This document shows, piece by piece, positions 16,789 to 27,196 of a stretch of DNA of 64,000 nucleotides. Within the stretch, counting starts at the first letter, position 1. Every line of letters starts with the position of its first letter. A program made the position numbers and the translations under genes. Source of the DNA: JAEUJZ01 sp964460115 (lineage in GTDB: Bacteria > Myxococcota_A > Polyangia > Palsa-1104 > JAEUJZ01). A model generated the notes under the pieces. The model did not search any database, was not told the DNA's origin, and saw nothing but the letters and a program-made list of their open reading frames with translations. The DNA is taken from NCBI GenBank assembly GCA_964460115.1, contig CAYWPR010000031.1:1-64000 (forward strand), written 5' to 3'.

Positions 16789-18086
16789 CAAAGCCGCACA
16801 ATGCAAGCTTGCGCCTCGGCCCGCACTGCGCGCGTGGCATTGCGCGTATCCACGATAAGCTGCGCCTGGGTCACAAGCTGACGATAGTCGATGCTGCTGT
16901 GATCGGTCAGAATGACGACGACGTCATAAGAATTCAGATTGTCGAGGGAACACGAGTTCAGAACGTTTTCGCCCAGGCGCAGATGGGGCACGAAAGGATC
17001 GTGGTAGTCCACAAGCGCGCCTTTGCGTTCGAGCAATTCAATGACATCAAGCGCCGGCGATTCGCGAACGTCGTCAATATCGCGTTTATACGCCACACCG
17101 ATGACCAGAACTCGAGCGCTTTTCAGCGGTCGCAGCCGATCGTTCAAGGCATCCTGAATGCGCTCGACCACGACATCGGGCATAGCAGTATTGATTTGGT
17201 CGGCAAGGTCGATAAAGCGCGCCTCGTATTTAAGCGTCCGCAGTTTCCACGACAAATACAAAGGGTCGACGGGGATGCAATGGCCGCCTAGACCAGGTCC
17301 CGGATAAAAAGGCATGAAGCCGAAGGGTTTGGTTGCTGCGGCATCGATCACTTCCCACGTGTCTAAGCCCAGCTTCTGACACATGATCGACACTTCATTG
17401 ACTAGGCCGATATTTACGGCGCGAAACGTGTTTTCCAGCAGCTTGACCATCTCTGCCGCATCCGTAGAAGAGACGGGCACAAGCTTTTCGATGAATTCGC
17501 CGTAAAGGGTCTGTACGGCCTGCAGGCAGCGCGGCGTCATGCCGCCAATCACCTTCGGAGTGTTGCGGGTGTGATGACGCGTGTTGCCGGGATCCACGCG
17601 TTCCGGTGAGAACGCTACAAAGAAGTCTTCGCCGGCGCGCAAACCCGATTCACCAAGCCGTGGCAGCAGCACCTCTCGCGTGAAGCCGGGAAAGGTGGTG
17701 GACTCCAGAACGATGAGCATGCCGCGGTGCATGTGCGGCAACAAATCTTCGGCCGCGGCGATGATGTAGCTATTATCGGGCGCCTTGGATTTGTTCAGCG
17801 GCGTCGGTACGCAAATGATAACCGCGTCGGCATGAGACAAGCAGTCAGGATCGGTCGTGGCAATCAGCCGCTCGCTGGTTAATAGCTCGCCGAGCGCTTG
17901 GTCTGGCACGTCCTTGATATAGGACTGACCACGATTGATGGACGTTACCCGCTCGGCGTTTTTGTCGTAGCCGGTGACGTGAAAGCCGGCCCGGGCGACT
18001 TCGACAACGAGTGGCAGGCCGACATAGCCAAGTCCAATGACAGCGACGCGCGCTTCGTGACGACGAATCTTTTCAAGCAGGGTCAT
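16788..18086 (-). CDS. Nucleotide-sugar (UDP-HexNAc-type) 6-dehydrogenase
   Basis: This family oxidises UDP-GlcNAc or UDP-ManNAc to the uronic acid with two NAD+. The N-terminal Rossmann motif VAVIGLGYVGLPLV, the Lys/Asn block AAEMVKLLENTFRAVNIGL and the catalytic Cys in YPGPGLGGHCIPVDPLYLSW are all present, and VAYKRDIDDVRESPA lies in the C-terminal domain. FMPFYPGPGLGGHCIP is characteristic of the WbpA/WbpO-like group rather than UDP-glucose dehydrogenase. ATG 18086 gives about 432 residues; an upstream TTG at 18104 would add six. It follows a hexapeptide acyltransferase gene with a gap of about 70 bases, a pairing typical of amidated or acetamido-sugar pathways for surface polysaccharide. 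Exact substrate is inferred. Confidence 0.9.
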   Translation of the reverse strand: MTLLEKIRRHEARVAVIGLGYVGLPLVVEVARAGFHVTGYDKNAERVTSINRGQSYIKDVPDQALGELLTSERLIATTDPDCLSHADAVIICVPTPLNKSKAPDNSYIIAAAEDLLPHMHRGMLIVLESTTFPGFTREVLLPRLGESGLRAGEDFFVAFSPERVDPGNTRHHTRNTPKVIGGMTPRCLQAVQTLYGEFIEKLVPVSSTDAAEMVKLLENTFRAVNIGLVNEVSIMCQKLGLDTWEVIDAAATKPFGFMPFYPGPGLGGHCIPVDPLYLSWKLRTLKYEARFIDLADQINTAMPDVVVERIQDALNDRLRPLKSARVLVIGVAYKRDIDDVRESPALDVIELLERKGALVDYHDPFVPHLRLGENVLNSCSLDNLNSYDVVVILTDHSSIDYRQLVTQAQLIVDTRNATRAVRAEAQACIVRL

Positions 18087-18154
18087 GAGGTAAGAAGGGC
18101 CCAAGGCTAATCTTGCTGAGAAGGTGTTACAAATGAATTCGCAGCCTGACGCTC

Positions 18155-18721
18155 CTAGCGCAGCACCCGCGCTGGATTGCCGGCAACTACGCTACCTGGT
18201 GGAACATCGCGGGTGACCACCGCCCCAGCTCCGACCTGCGCCAAGCGCCCAATGGTGACGCCCGGCAGCAGAATGGCTCCGACGCCTATATCGCAGCCAG
18301 GCTCAAGCCGCACCGGCGCAAAATGTAAGGGTCGGTGCAAAATCGGCAGCTCGATTTCCGATTCGCTCCATGCCCCTTCAGGGCATGCGTCGGGCGAATT
18401 TTCGCTGCGGACCCCGGGTAGGGCATGGCTGCTGGTCAGAATGATGGCTTTGGGGCCGATGCCAACGTCGGCTCCGATGTCGATGCCGCCTGCGGCATGC
18501 AGAAACGCGCCCTGACCAATCCAACAGCCGCGTCCAATGCGCAGCTCGTTTTTGTAATAGCCCTTGAGCATGGCGCCGTGGCCGACGTAGACATCCTCTT
18601 CCAAAAATACGTGCTCGGGATGAAAGATGAGCACTCCTTCTTCGAGGATGACCGAATCCGGACAGCGCCCGAGTTCGGCGCGGGTATAGCGTCCGGTGCC
18701 ATGGCTGCGGAAGCGGCTCAT
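18155..18721 (-). CDS. Hexapeptide-repeat acyltransferase, probably sugar N- or O-acetyltransferase
   Basis: The 188-residue protein has repeating hexapeptide units typical of left-handed beta-helix transferases, for example GRGCWIGQGAFLHAAGG, GADVGIGPKAIILTSSH and the end block PGVTIGRLAQVGAGAVVTRD followed by PPGSVVAGNPARVLR. These trimeric enzymes use acetyl-CoA to acetylate sugars. The His in TSSHA may be the catalytic base. It starts inside the end of the preceding MDR-like gene (ATGA overlap at 18718-18721) and precedes the UDP-sugar dehydrogenase, so a WbpD-like role on a UDP-amino-uronic acid is plausible, but the acceptor is not fixed by the sequence. Confidence 0.85.
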   Translation of the reverse strand: MSRFRSHGTGRYTRAELGRCPDSVILEEGVLIFHPEHVFLEEDVYVGHGAMLKGYYKNELRIGRGCWIGQGAFLHAAGGIDIGADVGIGPKAIILTSSHALPGVRSENSPDACPEGAWSESEIELPILHRPLHFAPVRLEPGCDIGVGAILLPGVTIGRLAQVGAGAVVTRDVPPGSVVAGNPARVLR

Positions 18722-19803
18722 GCTAGCCCGGACATGGACGATGGTTCGGCAAAACGGACGATGGGCAGAGTCAACCGGTGTAGCGCATCGCCTTGTCGGC
18801 AGCGGCGGCGTTCCATCTCTGCCTCTACTTCACTGGGCGCAATAGCGCGAGTCAGGACGCCGAGGTCAATTTGGGCGCGCTCGACAAGCGCGACAAGCTC
18901 GGGCAATAGGTCAGGATGAGGCGGACCAGCGCCCAGCACCAGACCGCCTTGCGCCACGATCGGGTGAAGCAAGGCGATGCCACTGAGATCCGGTCCAGCA
19001 CATAGCGCCGCGGGCAGCCCCGGGCCCGTCGGCAGTCCATGCAGCGGCTCGGCGCGATCGAGTAACACCGCCGTGGCGCCGGCATCTAGTAGACTGAGCG
19101 CGCGGGCCCGTCCGGCATCACTGCCGCTAGACTCAAGCAGGCAGGGGCCCAAATTCGGCAGCCCGGCCGCAGCGGCAATTTCATACAGGGCCTTCTTGAC
19201 GGCTTTTGCGTCGAGCGACCCAGGATCCAGCGCGGCCAGCGCGCCATACGGCGATGCGCAGAGCCGAGCCCGCTCCTCGGCATCGGCATTTAACACGATC
19301 ACCTGCGCGCCGATGAGTCGAGCGGCGACAACCGCCAGCGCGCAGCGAAAGCCATCCCCCAGCACAACGCATAAGTTTCCTGGGCCAAGTCCGGCACGTA
19401 CGAGCCCACTGTATGGCGAAAGCAGCGCATCGCTGAGGGTCGCTTTTTGGTAGCCGTTTGCAAGCCACTCTGCCGCCGCTTGGCCGGGCGCTGTCCAGGG
19501 CAGCAAAAAGCGCGCTGGCAGCGTTTCTTGCGGCTGCGGTTGCTTGGGCCGAGTGGTCAACATCGCGCACGCCGCGATTCGACCACGCCGGCAAAGATCG
19601 CATTCGCCGCAGGACAAAAGCCGCGGCACGATCACAAAAGACCCGACTAGATGCTGAGCCGATTCGCCGGCACTTTGCACGACGCCGACGACTTCGGAAC
19701 CAGGATGCGCACCCAGCGCCGAACCAAGCACCGCAACTTCGACCTGCGCACCCGCCTGTACACTAGAAACTGACACGCCCGCACTTATACCAAAGCGCCT
19801 CAC
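18718..19803 (-). CDS. MDR-superfamily (zinc alcohol dehydrogenase-like) protein lacking the catalytic metal site
   Basis: The 361-residue protein keeps the structural zinc lobe of medium-chain dehydrogenases, with C65, C68, C71 and C79 in CGECDLCRRGRIAAC, and a Rossmann-like region around VVLGDGFRCALAVVAARLIGAQVIVL. The catalytic zinc ligands are missing: no Cys occurs before residue 65, and the usual Gly-His-Glu is Gly35-Ser36-Glu37 in HPGSEVVGVV. The N-terminal lobe is also about 25 residues shorter than normal. The start is a GTG at 19803; no better one is visible. It overlaps the acetyltransferase gene by four bases and is therefore probably coupled to it. It may act in sugar modification without zinc-dependent oxidation, or be a non-enzymatic relative. 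Confidence 0.65.
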   Translation of the reverse strand: MRRFGISAGVSVSSVQAGAQVEVAVLGSALGAHPGSEVVGVVQSAGESAQHLVGSFVIVPRLLSCGECDLCRRGRIAACAMLTTRPKQPQPQETLPARFLLPWTAPGQAAAEWLANGYQKATLSDALLSPYSGLVRAGLGPGNLCVVLGDGFRCALAVVAARLIGAQVIVLNADAEERARLCASPYGALAALDPGSLDAKAVKKALYEIAAAAGLPNLGPCLLESSGSDAGRARALSLLDAGATAVLLDRAEPLHGLPTGPGLPAALCAGPDLSGIALLHPIVAQGGLVLGAGPPHPDLLPELVALVERAQIDLGVLTRAIAPSEVEAEMERRRCRQGDALHRLTLPIVRFAEPSSMSGLA

Positions 19804-19838
19804 CCTTGCCCAGCCATCCGCGCGCGCGGCGAATGTTC

Positions 19839-20078
19839 TTATGCGCGGCGATAGCTGCGAACGTGCAGGACGGGGGTTCCGAAGCTGATGCCGAAGCCGT
19901 GGTCTTCGACTTCGCCTTCGACTTCAAATTGCGCGCCGGCGACCCGCAGGTCGGGGCCGCCGCCGTCAAGCTTGTAGATTTCGCCGCTTTTGGTGCGCAG
20001 AGTGTAGTAGCCGCCCTCTAAATCCACTTGGTGGATGGTGCCGGAAAGTTTTTTCGGCTTTTTCACCTGTTTGGTCAT
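19839..20078 (-). CDS. Small OB-fold-like hypothetical protein (DUF5818-like)
   Basis: A 79-residue protein beginning with a Lys-rich segment (MTKQVKKPKKLSGTIHQV) followed by a beta-rich stretch with YYTLRTKSGEIYKLDGGG, DLRVAGAQFEVEGEVED and a final strand TPVLHVRSY. The pattern of short strands and Gly turns resembles small OB-like domains such as DUF5818; this is a fold impression only. GGAG lies six bases before the ATG. The gene sits 14 bases after fumC and 35 before the MDR gene, so it is part of the same minus-strand transcript. Function unknown. Confidence 0.7.
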   Translation of the reverse strand: MTKQVKKPKKLSGTIHQVDLEGGYYTLRTKSGEIYKLDGGGPDLRVAGAQFEVEGEVEDHGFGISFGTPVLHVRSYRRA

Positions 20079-20092
20079 GGGTCGCTCCTTGG

Positions 20093-21502
<1,410 letters not shown>

Positions 21503-21514
21503 TTCTATCCTCGT

Positions 21515-23773
21515 TCAGATGCGCTGGACGGCGTAAACGCCGTGAATTTTTTGCAGGGCGCGAATCAGCTTCTGAAGCTGATCCACATCCAGGATGTTGA
21601 TGCGAAAGGTGTTGACGGCGCGCGTATCGTCGAGCGCCTTGCAGGTGGCCTGCGAAATATTGATGTTGTGCTCGTGAAAAGTTTGCGACATGGTCGCCAA
21701 AAGTCCGGGCTTATCGGCGCAGACCACCTGAACCGAGACCGGCCGCGCCGCCTTTTGCACGCTATCCCACTCGACGTCAATGCGCCGCTCTTCAGGCTGC
21801 TCCATTGCCGTGGGGCAGATCTTGGTATGGACGGTAACGCCGCGACCGCGGGTGATGACACCGACGATCGGATCGCCGGCAACCGGCGAGCAGCACTTGC
21901 CAAAACGCACCAGCACGTCGTCCTCGCCGGCCACGGTAATTCCTGCCGAGCGCAGACCGGGTGCACGGCGCGCCAGCGGCGGCGCTTTGCCCGCGGTTTC
22001 GGTTTCCGGCGCCGGGCGGCGCTTTTCTTCGGGCAAAAGCAGCTCGACGACATCGGTGGGTAAAATCTTGCCGTAGCCGACGTGCATCAGCAAATCGTCG
22101 ATCTTGCTCACACGAAGTTCATTGGCGACGTGCACCAGGTCGCCCGAGCGCTCGGATTTGCTGTAGGAAAGCTCGTGTTTGCGCAATTCCCGTTCCAAGA
22201 GCTCGCGGCCGAGCGTCTTGGCTTTTTCGCGCTGCTCGGTGCGCATGTAATGGCGAATTTTCGAGCGCGCGCCGGAGGTCTTGACGAACTTCAACCAGTC
22301 CTTGTTCGGACGCTGGTTGGGGCTGGTTAAAATCTCGGCGGTGTCGCCGTTGCGCAGTTGATAGCGCAGCGGCACGATAAGGCCGTTGACGCGCGCGCCC
22401 GAGCAATGATTTCCGACCTCGGTATGGATCAAATAGGCCAAATCAACCGGCGTCGCTCCGGTTGGCAGGGCTTTGACGTCGCCTTTGGGCGTAAAAACAT
22501 AGACCTCGTCGGTAAACAAGTCGACTTTGACGGTCTCGATGAATTCGGTGGGATCCGACAGCGTCTTTTGCCACTCCATAAGCTGGCGCAGCCACGCGAA
22601 TTTTTTCTCGTCGCTGGCCCCTTCGGCGGGCTTGCCCTCCTTGTATTTCCAGTGCGCGGCAATGCCTTCTTCGGCGACGCGGTGCATTTCATCGGTGCGT
22701 ATCTGAATTTCGATACGCTCGGCCTTGGGGCCAATCACCGAGGTATGCAGAGACTGATACATATTCGGCTTGGGCAGGGCGATAAAGTCCTTAAAGCGCC
22801 CCGGAATCGGCGTCCACTTGCCGTGCACAACGCCTAGCGCGGCATAACAGTCGCGAATCGAGGGAACGATGGCGCGAAACGCGATGATGTCAAAAAGCTG
22901 ATCGAGCTCGCGCCGCGTCTTTTGCGTCTTTTGATAGATCGACCAAAGATGCTTGGGGCGCCCGTAGACCTCGGCGGTGACTTCGTTGTCGGCCAGCTCC
23001 TTTTTCAAAATGGCGACCACTTCGTCGAGGTAGGTCTGCCTTCCCGAGAAGTAGGTCTGCAGCTTCTCAAAAATCTCGGCGTACTCTTTGGGGTTTAAGT
23101 ACTTGAAGCTGAGGTCTTCTAATTCGATCTTGATCCACTGAATGCCCAGGCGATTGGCCAAGGGCGCGTAGATGTCCATCGTCTCGCGCGCGATGCGTTC
23201 CTGCTTTTCGGGCGGCATGGCTCCGAGCGTTCGCATGTTGTCGACGCGGTCGCACAGTTTGATCAGGATGACGCGGATGTCTCGGGCCATCGCCAGAAGC
23301 ATCTTGCGAAAATTTTCGGCTTGGCGCTCTTCCTTGGTATGCCAGGGCAACTTGCCGAGCTTGGTCACGCCGTCGACCAAAAATGCCACTTCGCTGCCGA
23401 AGAGCTTGCTGATTTCTTCGACCGTGGCGCTGGTATCTTCGACGCAATCGTGCAAAAGGCCGGCACAGACCGAATCGGCATCAAGCTTTAGCTGGGTGAT
23501 GATTCCGGCCACCGATAGGGGATGGACGACGTAGGGTTCCCCGGAACGGCGAAATTGCCCGGCATGGGCATGCTGCGCGAAAGCACAGGCCCGGCGTATC
23601 GCATCTAGGTCCGCCGCCGGCTGATATTCAGCTACACGGGCTAGAAGTTCATCGAGAGAGCATGCTGCGCCCTGCGTCGGCCATGGTAAGCGATCAAGCC
23701 CGGGCGGCTGTGAAGAAGTTTGCTGAGGAGACGCCACGAGGCCAAATTTACGACGCGCTGCCTTGCTGCGCAA
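21515..23773 (-). CDS. rel: Bifunctional (p)ppGpp synthetase/hydrolase
   Basis: The 752-residue RelA/SpoT homologue controls the stringent response. In order: an HD hydrolase domain with the metal residues in YVVHPLSV, AGLLHDCVEDT and LIKLCDRVDNMRT; a synthetase domain with GRPKHLWSIYQK and RFKDFIALPKPNMYQSLHTS; a TGS domain around VYVFTPKGDVKALPTGATPV; a conserved-cysteine zinc-finger region with GKCCSPVAGDPIVGVITRGR; and a C-terminal ACT domain. Both catalytic domains look intact, so it is probably the bifunctional Rel type. No ATG is available; TTG 23773 or GTG 23737 are candidate starts. It begins about 18 bases after the MBOAT stop codon. Confidence 0.94.
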   Translation of the reverse strand: MRSKAARRKFGLVASPQQTSSQPPGLDRLPWPTQGAACSLDELLARVAEYQPAADLDAIRRACAFAQHAHAGQFRRSGEPYVVHPLSVAGIITQLKLDADSVCAGLLHDCVEDTSATVEEISKLFGSEVAFLVDGVTKLGKLPWHTKEERQAENFRKMLLAMARDIRVILIKLCDRVDNMRTLGAMPPEKQERIARETMDIYAPLANRLGIQWIKIELEDLSFKYLNPKEYAEIFEKLQTYFSGRQTYLDEVVAILKKELADNEVTAEVYGRPKHLWSIYQKTQKTRRELDQLFDIIAFRAIVPSIRDCYAALGVVHGKWTPIPGRFKDFIALPKPNMYQSLHTSVIGPKAERIEIQIRTDEMHRVAEEGIAAHWKYKEGKPAEGASDEKKFAWLRQLMEWQKTLSDPTEFIETVKVDLFTDEVYVFTPKGDVKALPTGATPVDLAYLIHTEVGNHCSGARVNGLIVPLRYQLRNGDTAEILTSPNQRPNKDWLKFVKTSGARSKIRHYMRTEQREKAKTLGRELLERELRKHELSYSKSERSGDLVHVANELRVSKIDDLLMHVGYGKILPTDVVELLLPEEKRRPAPETETAGKAPPLARRAPGLRSAGITVAGEDDVLVRFGKCCSPVAGDPIVGVITRGRGVTVHTKICPTAMEQPEERRIDVEWDSVQKAARPVSVQVVCADKPGLLATMSQTFHEHNINISQATCKALDDTRAVNTFRINILDVDQLQKLIRALQKIHGVYAVQRI

Positions 23774-23791
23774 TCGCTGGATGCATCAGCG

Positions 23792-24952
23792 TCAAAGTCC
23801 GAACATGCGCATAAAGGCCGCTAGGGCGGCAGATAACGACGGTGCGGCAAAAAATATCCAACCCAAGCAGACAAAATGAAAGGTTAACAATCCGCAAAAA
23901 AGACGAGCAAAGCGCGTGGGCGGCGCGGCCTTTTTTGGGGGCACAAAGTGGCGAAAAACGTGCGTAACGGCCAGTCCCAGTCCGTGCCACAGCCCAAAAA
24001 ACACAAAATGCCAAGCGGCGCCGTGCCACAGCCCGCACAGCGCCATGACCAAAAGCAAGTTCAATACCGTGCGCCAAGGCCCACGGCGGCTGCCGCCAAG
24101 GGGCACAAACAAATAATCGCGTATCCAAGTGGACAGCGAGATGTGCCAGCGCCGCCAGAATTCCGGCAGGCTGGTCGATATATAAGGCACGTTGAAGTTT
24201 TCGCGAATTTGGTAGCCCAAAAGCCGGCTTGTGCCGATGGCCAGGTCGGAATATCCGGAAAAATCAAAGTAGATCTGCACCGCATAGGCGTACATCGCCA
24301 GCCACAGGCCTAGCGGCGTCACCTGATCAGGAATGGCCAGCCGCATGGCGATTTCGGCGGCGTTATCGGCCAGCAGCACTTTTTTGGCAATTCCCAAAAG
24401 CATGCGGCAAAGCCCATAGGCGGCATCCTGCGCAGTCAGACGGTTTGCTGGCGAAAAATCCTGATAGCGCTTGATCGGACCCGCCAAAAGCGTCGGAAAA
24501 AATAGTCCAAAGGCCAAAAAACTGAGCAGCCCTGGCTTTTTGTCGGCCGAGATTCGCCCTTTGTACACATCGACCAGGTAGTGAATGAATTCGAAGATGA
24601 AAAACGAGATGCCAAGCGGCACCGTTTTGGCCAAAAATTCGCTGGCCCGCGTCTCGAAGAGCAGCCAGCGGCCATATTTAAAGTACGCAAGGACAGCTAC
24701 GCATAGACCAAGCATCGTCGCGAACAGCCAAAGGTGCCGCCGCCCGGCGACAAGTTGGCCGACGTAAAAGACGAGCCCTGCCAGCGCCAAAATCAGTACG
24801 GCGTGAGTCGGCGAGCGCAGCGCATAAAACAGCAAGCTGCTTAAAAACAGCACGGTGGTTCGCGCTCGCGCTGGCACCGTCCAGTAAATCGCCACCATGG
24901 CGCCGACAAACAGCGCATAGGGCAAGCCCAGGATTTGAAATTGCGGCGACAT
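23792..24952 (-). CDS. MBOAT-family membrane O-acyltransferase (AlgI/DltB-like)
   Basis: The 386-residue polytopic membrane protein matches AlgI-like MBOAT enzymes, which pass acetyl groups across the membrane to exopolysaccharides or other periplasmic acceptors. Key blocks are ISFFIFEFIHYLVDVYKG, FFPTLLAGPIKRYQDF, IYFDFSGYSDLAIG, FWRRWHISLSTWIRDYLF and the catalytic His region CGLWHGAAWHFVFFGLWHG. About ten transmembrane segments are expected. It is shorter than many AlgI proteins (about 470-520 residues). No AlgJ/AlgX-like partner occurs next to it; the downstream sugar genes on the same strand suggest a polysaccharide acceptor, by inference. Confidence 0.9.
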   Translation of the reverse strand: MSPQFQILGLPYALFVGAMVAIYWTVPARARTTVLFLSSLLFYALRSPTHAVLILALAGLVFYVGQLVAGRRHLWLFATMLGLCVAVLAYFKYGRWLLFETRASEFLAKTVPLGISFFIFEFIHYLVDVYKGRISADKKPGLLSFLAFGLFFPTLLAGPIKRYQDFSPANRLTAQDAAYGLCRMLLGIAKKVLLADNAAEIAMRLAIPDQVTPLGLWLAMYAYAVQIYFDFSGYSDLAIGTSRLLGYQIRENFNVPYISTSLPEFWRRWHISLSTWIRDYLFVPLGGSRRGPWRTVLNLLLVMALCGLWHGAAWHFVFFGLWHGLGLAVTHVFRHFVPPKKAAPPTRFARLFCGLLTFHFVCLGWIFFAAPSLSAALAAFMRMFGL

Positions 24953-25024
24953 CAGGGGTGGGCCACTTAAAAAAATTTGACCAGACGCTAGGCAATGAAC
25001 GGCAGCCGCTGCATTGAATCTCGT

Positions 25025-27190
25025 CTACGCTTCGGGCAGCAAACTGGCCAGCAGGCTGCCCATGCGTGCGTCGGGACTGCGCAAAAGGTAGCGGCGCGAA
25101 AGCATGTAGGACTGTGCAGCTTGCTCGCTGCGCCCAAAGCGGCGGTGGTGATTGCCTTGGGCGCGATAAATCATGCCCAAACAAAAGGCCGGAAGCGGAG
25201 CTTGGCGCTTGACCCGTTTGGCAACGGCAATGGCTTGTTCGTAGTGAAAAAGCGCCATGCGGTCGCTTTGAGCGCTTGGTTCAAGGCGGCGTTCTGCGCT
25301 TCGAGCGCTGCCCACGGCGCTATACAAATCGCCGAGAATCGTCAAGGTCTGAGCGACGTCTTCCTGCGCCGCCGCCGCGACAAAGTGGCTGAGGGCGAAC
25401 AGAATATCATCGAGCGCCGCGTGAAAAAGCGGCTCGCTTGTCTGCTCATTCCGCAGCATCTGCAGCACCCGCGCATAGCCGCGCGCCTGCCGGGCCTTAT
25501 ACGGCAAATGGCGACACCAAGCGCCAACTTCGGCGCTATCGGTCAATAGCCCGATGCGCGCTCGCGCTTGCATCACGGCGGTCTCCTCCAAAGTTTGCAG
25601 CGCATCTAATTCTTGCTCGGCCGTTTGCAGCTCGGCGAGGTCGCTATGCGCCAAAGACCAGTCAACATTTTGAATGCGCGCCCGCGCGCGGCGAAACCAC
25701 AGCTTGGGGGCGACATCGCGTGCCTTTGCGCCGGCCTGCTGCAAATGGGGCAGCAAGCTGTCATAAAGATCGGCGAAAGTGCGGTGCCAGCCGGCGCGCC
25801 ACAGCAGAATTTCCATCTCCGTCAGCAGGTTGACCGCTTGCCCGAGCGATAAAGGATCGCGAGCGGCGCGTTCCTGCAAAAGCGACAGCGCTTGCACGCC
25901 GGCCAGAAGCTCGGTAGGGCCGGCAGGGGGCGCAGGGGCGCGGTCGCTACGGCGCAAGCTTTGCAAAAGCTCCGCCAGCCAGCGCCGTTCATAGACATCG
26001 AGCAGTCCGTGGCGCATAAGCGCTGTGAGCACTCCGTCGCGCGCTTGGGCGCTGGCGGGTTCGATGGGCCAGCTTGCGCCGAACCATGGTGCATTGCCGT
26101 CCGCGGCAGCGCTGGCTTGCGGCGAGGCGCACAGCGCCGCCAAAAGCGGGGCCTGGCGCAATTGCGAAAGTTCGCTCGGACGCAGCGGCGTGCTGTCCTG
26201 CATACGAGCCAGGGCGCGCTCCAGCGTCAGCGGCTCTTGCGGTCGCGCGGTCACTGCGCACAGGGCGCATAGCTCTAGCACTCGCGCATCAACGCCGGGT
26301 TGGGCCATCTGCGTTTCAACCATCATCTGATAGCGAGCGGTAATATCGCGTTCTAGATAGGGCAGGACGGCGCGCAGGCTATGGGTTTGACCGAGGTATG
26401 CGGACAAATTGACGATTTGCGCCAGATCGGCAGGAAGCAGGCTCAGCCGTCCGGAATTTAGAATCGTTTGCATGTCGGCGTCGGCGGCAAGCGGGCCCAA
26501 GCGCTCTGCCAAAAAAGCTTGCGCTTCGGCTTGCGCAAACGGGCCGAGGGTCAAAGATTGCGTCGGCGCCACCTGTACCAGGCTGCGCTGGCCGCCGGGG
26601 TGCGCAAAGATCAGGACGACCGTTGCGGGAAGCTGCTCGCACAGGCGCGCAAAAAACTCACGCACGGGCGGGCTGACATCACCACCCAGCAGATCGATGC
26701 CGATGCACAGCGGGCCCGCCGGCTGCCCGGCTTGAATCGCTCGCTCGCCGGCTTCTGACAGCGCTTGTGCCGCCAAAAGCGGCAGCGGGCGCAAGTCTTC
26801 GGGCACAAGCGAGGCCAATACTTTGCCAGCAGCCCCGAGCCCCGGAATGGCGTGCGCCATGTCGGCGCAGAGTCGCGCCAGGCGCTCAGGCTGCGGATAG
26901 GCGATAAGATTCAGAAAGCCCACCTCGCGCACCAGGCGTTGCGCGAACAGCGACGGCGGCTCATCGCCCCAAAGCTGCATCACGCGCACATGGCCGTGCC
27001 CGGCTTTGCCGCGGCGCTCACGCTCGGTGGCGAGGGCATGCCAAAGTGCCGCCGATTTGCCAGCTCCATTGGCACCAACGATGGTGTAGACCCCGGAACC
27101 CTGGGCCAGCCAGCCGGCAATGGTGCGGTCCACGAAAGGACGAGGGATGTAGGTGGATTTTCCTTGCATCAATGAAGGTGATGCTACCAT
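25025..27190 (-). CDS. AAA/STAND-type P-loop ATPase with helical C-terminal half
   Basis: With ATG 27190 the product is 721 residues. Residues 39-46 form a Walker A motif (GANGAGKS) after YTIVGA, and a Walker B-like strand LCIGIDLLGGD occurs about 190 residues later, followed by a sensor-like VVLIFAHPGGQRS. An AAA_16/NACHT-like order is suggested. The C-terminal 400 residues are Ala/Leu/Arg-rich helices resembling TPR-type solenoids. Walker A is preceded by PRPFVDRTIAGWL, a STAND-type entry. ATG 27169 is an alternative start. The divergent lipoprotein gene begins only seven bases away. It heads the long minus-strand run ending at the UDP-sugar dehydrogenase. Partner or trigger unknown; STAND proteins can act in signalling or defence, but no effector domain is visible. 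Confidence 0.75.
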   Translation of the reverse strand: MVASPSLMQGKSTYIPRPFVDRTIAGWLAQGSGVYTIVGANGAGKSAALWHALATERERRGKAGHGHVRVMQLWGDEPPSLFAQRLVREVGFLNLIAYPQPERLARLCADMAHAIPGLGAAGKVLASLVPEDLRPLPLLAAQALSEAGERAIQAGQPAGPLCIGIDLLGGDVSPPVREFFARLCEQLPATVVLIFAHPGGQRSLVQVAPTQSLTLGPFAQAEAQAFLAERLGPLAADADMQTILNSGRLSLLPADLAQIVNLSAYLGQTHSLRAVLPYLERDITARYQMMVETQMAQPGVDARVLELCALCAVTARPQEPLTLERALARMQDSTPLRPSELSQLRQAPLLAALCASPQASAAADGNAPWFGASWPIEPASAQARDGVLTALMRHGLLDVYERRWLAELLQSLRRSDRAPAPPAGPTELLAGVQALSLLQERAARDPLSLGQAVNLLTEMEILLWRAGWHRTFADLYDSLLPHLQQAGAKARDVAPKLWFRRARARIQNVDWSLAHSDLAELQTAEQELDALQTLEETAVMQARARIGLLTDSAEVGAWCRHLPYKARQARGYARVLQMLRNEQTSEPLFHAALDDILFALSHFVAAAAQEDVAQTLTILGDLYSAVGSARSAERRLEPSAQSDRMALFHYEQAIAVAKRVKRQAPLPAFCLGMIYRAQGNHHRRFGRSEQAAQSYMLSRRYLLRSPDARMGSLLASLLPEA

Positions 27191-27196
27191 TCCTCC

